From: Siderastrea radians
Taxonomy: Eukaryota > Cnidaria > Anthozoa > Scleractinia > Rhizangiidae
Length of the DNA: 64,000 nucleotides
Assembly (NCBI GenBank): GCA_964017195.1
Contig: OZ024896.1
Coordinates: 5,007,487 to 5,071,486 of the forward strand
Direction: 5' to 3'
Below the pieces are notes generated by a model that was not told the DNA's origin, made no database searches, and was given only the letters and a program-made list of their open reading frames with translations. A program made the position numbers and the translations under genes. Below, in pieces: positions 37,701 to 46,700 of the stretch (positions within the stretch are counted from its first letter, which is position 1; every line of letters starts with the position of its first letter).

Positions 37701-40700
37701 AATCAGTTGACAAAAATAATGAACTGCGTCCCCTTAAACAAAAGCTATTCATAAGTACCATTTGTTTAACATTACAGTCAGACCATCCCTTTCAGCCACC
37801 TCTCTACAATGCACATGTATGATGGAGTATTTGCTGGTTCAAACCAGTGATGGCCAGCTGTTTTTGAGAGCTTTGACTGTGTCTTGCCTAACCCTTTAAG
37901 CCCTGATATAAAAATGCATATTCTCCTTACTGTTCTCCATACATTTGTAATGGAACTAGTCAGGAGAACTTGTCTAAATATTAAGACATCTCCTCCTTGG
38001 CAATCACTTCCTTTACTCTCCTCATTTGAATGTTTGAACAAGTAGTGATAATGTAAAGAGAATTTTCACCTTCATCACTGATAGGGCTTAAAGGGTTAAC
38101 TACTTTTGATTTCTCATCCAGTGTTAGGAAGACAAGGGGGTATGAAAGTAACAGTAGAGTTTACATACATCATCAGTGACATCAACAGGCCAGCCTGTCC
38201 AACACTGATGCCGACAAGGAACACCAGACAAGGAAAGAATGTCTGCCTTAACCTACAACAAATAATGAATCAATAAATATAATGAAGTAATTTATTAATA
38301 GACTCACTGACCTAAGTGACATCATCAGAAATGAAAATATTTAGGGGAGTAATACAGCAAAGTACTGAAAATACTGACCTCCTACCACTGTAGCTTAAAT
38401 TCTATTGTAGGGCTCCAATGCATCAGTGAACCACGATATTTTTTCCAACGATAAAAATATTGATATTTAAATAAGATAATTGCAATATCATGATACAATA
38501 AAATATGCTACATCAACAAATTTGAGAAATCACTGTCTTTAATATTCCTTACCCAAGATCTACATTTTAGCCCATGTAAGACGACTTGATGTTGTGTTAT
38601 TACTGTGTCAAATTTATTATTATGAAAATAAACTATTTAAAAGTAGTGTAAGTTGTTGGTAATTAGTTTTGTCACACATAGCAATGTACATGGTATTGTG
38701 TATCGTATCATGGCCTTTGTATCGAGATATGTATCATATCCTGGGAAATGTATCGTTGCAGCCCATTCTGTTGTACCTACTTTTCTATGTTATGGTTTCA
38801 ATTTTGATTTTGATTGAAAATTTTCAAACCAGTTTGCCTTTGTCCGTGGAATTTGGAAACCAAAACAATTATTAAATGCAACAACTACACATACATGTAC
38901 ATATAGTACACTGTTTAACATCTACATGTACAACCTCTATGTTGGATTCTTTTTCGGGGCAGCTTAATTGAAAGAATTGTTATCTTGAGAAGGTTTTGAG
39001 TTTACAAAAGATATTTTGAATTAATACAACTTTATCACTGAACTTAATTGAGGTGATAATTCCTATTGATGCAAAATAGAATACCTCTCCTATTGTCTTA
39101 GTTACTGCATAAGGAAGGTTAAACTCTCTGCTGCCATATTGAATATTTAGCATGATCTTCTCCAGGGAATTACTGCTTTTTGAAGATGAGCTGAAAAGCA
39201 AGGGAGAGAGGACATAACAAGTAGGTTAGTTGCATGACACAAAATAAGTAAGGTAAATAAAGGACCAAGGGAGAAGTACAGCCAACACTTGCCTTGCAGA
39301 AACCTCACTAATTACACACTGCATCTCCACAGACAAACAACCATCATCAGGATCACCATCATCATCACCATCATCACTGCTGCTGCTGCCACCACTACCA
39401 CGTCCACCACTACCACCACCACCATCACCATCATCACCATTATCACTGCTGCTGCCACCACTACCGCATCCACCAATACCACCACTAATATCACCATCAT
39501 CATCATCATCATCATCATCATCACCAGCACCAACAATGTCACCACCAACACACAGTACAACCATCATCATCATCATCATCACTGCTGCTGCTGCTGCTGC
39601 CACCACTACCGTGTCCACCACTACCATATCCACCACTACCACCACCACCATCACCATCACCAACAATGCCAACACCAACACATAGTACAACCATCATTAT
39701 CACTACAATGTGCAAAAAATATTTTGATTAGCATACCTAGTTTCACCATTCATGGTTCTCTTCACTGAGCAAGGTTGGCTTTCTTTAGGTGTCTCTGTTA
39801 CCACACGACTGATTAACACCAATGCAGTCTCTTCTCTTAAGTTTAAAGTGCTGAGTACGCTCTACAGGGACACACCAAGTTAAAAAATATTATTTATAAT
39901 AATGTTTCTGTGTGCTTACATAACATAATTCAAACACAACAAGGGACATTAGGAGTATTAGAGAGTACCTGAAATACTTCTCAGTTCTTCTTGTGATATA
40001 AAAACATATATATAATCAATATCATTGTTCATTGCTTCTATTCATTTCTTTTGCCCCTGGCAAACAATAGCCCAATACTCTCTAGCATATTCATGCTGAG
40101 ATTCAAAAGGGACTGCAAGTAGTTATTAAGTGTCTTACATCATCACTTAGCTGTAGATGGTTTGGCCAACCCAGAAGGCTTTGCTGACTCACTGGTATCC
40201 CTAGTTGCATCTCCAGCATTCGTTTGATTGTCCCTGAAATTTACAATGTACATGTATGCCAAATAAAAACACTGATCTTTGTTAGGTTAAGGTAGGCCAC
40301 ATGTGGATTGCAAAATGACACCCAAAATTCCAAAACAGGCTAAATTTCGATTCCCCCTCAGTTCCTGCTGTAAAGTTAGCCTGAGAAAACAGCCGACGTT
40401 TCACGAGGTTGCCACTTGAGCCCTCGTAAAACGACGTCTGAAAAAAAAGCACAGAAATTCCATGACGTGCACTACCCAGATCTTGGTAGTGCTTCTGATT
40501 GGTTGTGCAGCAAAGGAATTTTCTTTCAACCAATCACGAGCACTACCAAGATCTGGGTAGTGCATGTCATCAGTATGGAGTTTCTGCGCTCGTTACTCAG
40601 ACGTCGTTTTGTGAGGGCTCAAGTGGCGACCTCGCGAAAAGTTGGCTGTTTTCTCAAGCTACTGAAAAGTTTGTCCTGGCCAAGTGGTTTAGGGTGCTGG

Positions 40701-43700
40701 ATTTCAACTTGGTCACCCTGGGTTCAAATCCTGCTCTGGCCACTACATGTAGATGAAATTGTTCATTGGTAGTTCGGAGTTCAACTCCCTGGCCACACTT
40801 GCATGGAGACAGCCAACTAGGATTCTTAATATTGTTGTGTTTAATTTGTTATTTCTTTCTAAATATTTGTTTCTTATACACCGCCCCACAAGCCCATGGT
40901 TTTAACACACACCAAGTGCAAATAAAGGTTGTGATAATAATTATGATTATGATAATGATTATGATCATCATTCAGTCCCCATCCTGATACCACTTTTGAC
41001 ATGGGAAGCATTACTTTCTGAAGGTATCTGTTTCCTGCTATGATATTTTCTTGCTATATCCAACTAAATCTGCATATGTCACATACACAGTAACTACATC
41101 GTATAGTTACAAACTGTACCTAATGTTTCAGTGTCATCTAACACAATAGGGATGGTTTGTTCTCTCCACTCAATTAAAAACCTGATTCTTCTTGCAGGCT
41201 TTTGTAAAGGAATTGATCTTCCAGCCACTTCACCAACAGAAACTGATGCTATAGATGGCACCATTGATGATTGGTCTGTGACAGGTGAATGCACATCAGC
41301 CACAGGAGCCTCGGGTAAACTAGAAAGGTAAACAAGTTAAACTTTTAATTTAACAGCAATGGTTACGTCAAGCTGACATCTTACCATCTTACATGCATAA
41401 ATAGGAGTGAAAGCTAGTTAAGAGGATACTAGGAATTGTGAATCGTTAGTGCCAGTAGATGTTATACATCTTTGGTCATTGTCCTTATTGACTGATGAAA
41501 TCACAATGTGGCCCACATGTACTGAACGATTCACAATTCACGCGACTCTGATGATGACCGCCACTCAGACTGTCAAAACCTCAGTCAATGTTATCACAAA
41601 CAGTCCTTCTGAGGACTACACTCACCCAGAAGATCATACGACTCGCTGATTAAAACTATCTATACTGAAGAATATTGTTTGTTATACATGAACCAGGAAC
41701 TCTGCTTTAAACAGATTCATTATATTGGGATCCAATGTAGAGTTTTCACAGATTTGTGAAAAACGATATGATTTTTGCCCCAATACCATTTTGAACCTAA
41801 ACAAGTTGCGTTGTTACTCTACATGATGAGTCAAACTGTGACCTAATCTTTACCTTGCTGGCAAATAATTCATTCTGAGAAAGAATGTCAACGATTTAAG
41901 GCTTACCTAATTGGATAAAGGATACCGTAAACACCGGCGTATAAGCTGCACTCGCAGATAAGCCGCATCCTGAGTTTAGAAGCCCAAGATTTGGAAAAAA
42001 AATTTTTTGTCAAAAATTCATAGCCGAGTCATTTCATTCAATGAACATATTGGCTGAAGTGAAGTCCTTTTCACTACGGATCGGTGATTCAATTTGTAGT
42101 CTGAATAAGACTCAAACATGCATTTTAATCTTTATAACAAGTATAAAAAAGGTAAGAAAACGTACTTGAACACAAGACCACTTTCCCCGATGAACTTTCA
42201 CTTTTACAGTTAAAGCTATTCAAGTCTGTAAATTTGTGAGTAAGTTCGTTCGGACGTTCGGTTGCGTATCGTGGCTTAGTAGCCAGGCATTCGATGAGAA
42301 GAGAGAAAACTGTTGACAAGTGTTGTTGCTATTTCTTTAGCTGTTCGTAGCTTCCATGCAGGTTTACAAGGATATTTGGAAGCCATCCATCGGTGACAAA
42401 CTCGCCTGTGAAAGGGAGTTCGATAATTGCGCTGACAAATTTGCCATCAAAGTTGTCAACAACGGAGACAGTGGGCCATTTACCACACGACTTCTTGAAG
42501 ATAGCGTGGTACCGTTACGTTTTTTACTTTATTTAATATTTTGATGATTCATGGAAAATTACAGATTTTTTCCAGATGTTCTCGCAGATAAGCTGCACCC
42601 CCGCTTTTGAGCAAAGTTTTAGGGTAAAAAGGTGCGGCTTATACGCCGGTGTTTATGGTAATTTGATATCTCTGTAGTTTCTCAAATTAATGCTTGATGC
42701 ATTAATATTACAAAACTAGATTCCTTTGAGGTGCTGGTTTAAAATCTATTTACTTAAAGGAGAAAGTCACTCCAGAAAAGGTGTATTTTTTGAAATCGCC
42801 AATAAAAAGATAACACTAAGTTGAGTTACTGACCATGGTTTTAGCTTCTTAAGTGCATCCCATCCCACTGAAATTCCTCTCCAAAGACGGCCAAAATTCA
42901 ACACTGCACGCCACCATTTTGAATTGTACATGTACTTTGTAGCCTGGCTGCTTGTCCGTGACATCAAAATGTACAACGAGACCAGCGGTCGGGTAACGTG
43001 GGCTCATTTTTTAGAGCCCACGTTATTGGCGATTTCAAAAAATACACCATTTCTGGAGTGACCTTCTCCTTTAAGGGACAGAAATAGTCATATTCCTTAA
43101 ATGATTGAATGGATTGAACTTCAAAAAACATTCCCTTCCCCATAGAAAGGCAGGGGATTAATTTCTTTTTTAACCTTCAATAAGGGTAGTGAATTGAATA
43201 AATTTTTAAATGAAAGGAGACCTTTCCCAAGCAAATGCATCAAGTCTGATTTTCAAATGTTTAAGGACCTGGTTGTTCAAAAAGAAAATATTTTTATCCC
43301 ACCTAGAAAAGTTATCCTTTTATCATGGCCTTGGTGTTAAAATTCTAATATGCAAGAGATGGTAATCTATTGAGAACTGTTCAGGTTATAGTGACAAAAC
43401 AAAGCATTTAGTGGTATAATAATTATACAAAAACTATCATGTCATTATTGAACAGACTCATGTAAGCAAATTATGACAACAATGGGTGTTATTTGATTTT
43501 CTGTAACCTGCAAGCAGAGGTTTCTTGGTCGCCCTATGTTCCGGTGGGCGAATAAGTAACCTCCGCCCAAAACCATCTGATTCTTTGATCTGCCGCTGTC
43601 CAGGATTTTGGATGAATTAATTAAAAATACTTGTTTCTAACAGCTCTCACCTGGTTTTGAAGCTGACCCATGCTGTGAATGCTGTCAAAAAGTGTGCGCA

Positions 43701-46700
43701 CTGTGATATGTTTGTTCTAATTATAATTATGTATGATAATTTCTGCTGTTACATTGGACCCTGGTTGGTTAAGTTTATTAGATGCATGCTATGCGTTCCC
43801 GCCATGTTGTTTTACTAGTTTAGTTCGGTTTCGATGCTACGTGATGAAACACACGTTTAGTGAGTTCAGTTTAGAATAAAGTCCTGGAATTGTTGTGGCT
43901 TGGTTGGCATCCTTTTAACAGGTTATGGGCCCAGGACGCTGAGCTATTGCCGTAAGAATTTCAGGCGATTTTGCCGTGGAATCGTGGAAAGTTGTGTGGC
44001 ATGACAGAAATGGCGGATCGTGAAACGATAAAGATCGAGAAACTGAACGGGAAGAATTACCAGTCATGGAAGTACAACATAAAGCTCGTGCTAATGGAGT
44101 GTGGATAATTTGTGGGGATTTACCCAAGAAGGCAAAGAAACACCGCCAGAAGAAAGTGCATCTGCTACTGTGAAAAATGCATTTTGATTGCGATCTGACA
44201 GAGCTTATTCGTTGATTGCTCTGAACGTGGAAAAGGATCAAGTTCACATTTCTTCGGTCACCGACTCGCTCGCAGCATGGAGAACTTTGCAAAAGCAATT
44301 CGAGTTTGTATCAGTCACACAGACTGTCCGTTTAAATCATAAGACTAGTCCTACGCAGCTAGCGTGAAAGAAGGTGCAGATTTGCAGCAACATTTAACGT
44401 ACATGACTTTGCTTGCTGAGCAGTTGTGAGAAATGAAAGAGGAAATTTCTTTGAAGAAATTTACCACGGTTGTGCTGGGAAGTTTACCCGAGTCATACGA
44501 TAATTTCTTAACGAGTTTAAATGCCAGAAAGGTAGATGACCTCGATTGGGAGAATGTCAAAGGATTATTGATCAAAGAATTTTTGAAGCGGGCTGAAAAG
44601 AGTGAGAAACAAGAAGCCAACAACGCACTTTATGTCAAAAGAGAAAGCTTCGACAGAGGAAGATATCAAGCACGTGGTGGAACCGGTCATGGTCGCGGTT
44701 CTCGTTTTTGGAAGAAAGATACATGTACTCGGGCTCGCCATGATGATCACGGAAATCTCAACGGAGTCACATGCTTCAAATGTAAGTGGGATGGGCACAT
44801 GGTAAAGAATTGCCCACTCAATAACAAGCCGAACACCGGCAGAAAAGAAAGTTCAAACAGGGCTGAACTCAAAGGAGTTGCACTTATCTCAAGTATGATG
44901 AATCGGTCAGATGAATGGTTTATTGACTCGGCAGCGACAAAGCATATGACAAACAACAGAAGCATTTTGGAGAACTTTGTTGAACACCAACAACCGAAGA
45001 ACTTTTATCATGGAGACAGCACAGTGATTCATGCTCTCGGCGAAGGGAAGGTAAGACTTCCAACAGTAAACAGTTCTCATGAGGTTATTCATGATGTTGT
45101 CCTAGACTAGCACAAAGTGTTGTTTGTACCAAAGCTGACCAAGAACCTACTTTCAGTACCTGCAATGGCATTGATGGGAGCAGAAATTCACTTTGATAAG
45201 GACAAATGTTTAATACTGAAGAACAGTAAGGAATTTGTCATCGGTCATTTATTGTTCGACAAGCTCTACACAGTCAATACCATCCAGTATGCTCAAGTTT
45301 CAAAAACTGACAGTGCGCGATCACTTGAAGTTTGGCAGTGTAGATTGGGTCATCTAAACTACACCTATGTGAATCAGTTAGTGAAGAAAGAAATGGTTGA
45401 TGGCCTGAACTGTGATGTAGAAACCCAACCCCAGAAAGAATGTGAAGCGTGCATTCTTGGCCAAAATGCAGAAGAAGCCCTTTCCTAAGCAGAGCCAACA
45501 CAGGGCAACCAGACCCTAATACATGCTTTACAATCACAGATGATTATTCACCGTACACGACTGTTTACTTCATCAAATCCAAGCGTGAAGTTCTTTTGAA
45601 GTTCCAGGAATATGTCAATTCTGTTGAGAAACATACTGGTCACCAGATTATGAAACTGAACATTCTGGCAGAGGACGATGTTAAGGTCATGAGAAGTGAC
45701 AATGGAGGAGAGTACACCTGGAACAATTTTGCTAAAATCTGTGGTGAGAAAGGAATTTCACATGAGTTCACTGTTCCGTACTGTCCACAGCAAAATGGAG
45801 TTGCTGAGCGGATGAATTGCACAATTATGGAGGGAGCAAGATCGATGCTCTTCCAAGCCAAGTTACCACTGGAATTCTGCAGTTTACCTTCACAACCGAA
45901 GCCCTACTACAGCATTGAAAGATGAAACCCCATTTGAGCGTTTGTTTGGTAGGAGACCAGACATTTCTCATCTGAGAGTCTTTGGCTGTGTGAGTTATGT
46001 GCATGTTCCAGATGGTCAGCGGAGAAAGCTAGATGCTAAAGCTCGCAAATCAATTTTTGTCGGATATCCTCCTGGTGTCAAAGGGTACAAACTGTATGAT
46101 TTAGAGAAGAAGGAGTTTGTTGTGAGCCGAGATGTTCAATTCTTTGAACAGAACTTTGATCATTTTAAGATCAAATCAAAGGATGCAGTCCAAGTAGATA
46201 TGAGAAGCGTATTTCCGGATGCAGATCAAGAAAGTGAAAGTGTTACACAGCATCCCTTACATGAAGAACCTGCAGTTCCAGAGGATGTTGAACCTCCAGT
46301 TCAAAAGAATGTACACACACATGTAGAACCCGCAGTTCCAGAGATTGGTGAACCAGTGGGAGTACCAAATGAAGAAGCACCAGTGCAAAGAACATATGAA
46401 GATGTTTTCATGGAAGAAGTTCAAAATCTCCCACCAGTAAGAGAGTGAAGAATGCCAAGCAGATTCTGTGATGAAGATTGCCTACTAGTTGATTCGGAGA
46501 TTGATGAGCCTAAGACAGTTCAAGAAGCATTGAATGGTGAACAGTCTGTCTAATGGAGAGAAGCTATGGAGTCAGAGTACTCTTCTTTATTAAAGAATAA
46601 TACATGGGATCTAGTACCTCCACCTGAATGAAAGAACATTGTGGGATCTCGTTGGATCTTGAAAGTCAAGCGTGACGAAGATGGTGGTGTAGATCGTTTC

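Noticed and set aside
39226..39768. Acidic Asp/Gly-rich and Thr/His-rich proteins on the two strands
   Set aside because: Products of the CAT/CAC repeat in a FAF1 intron.
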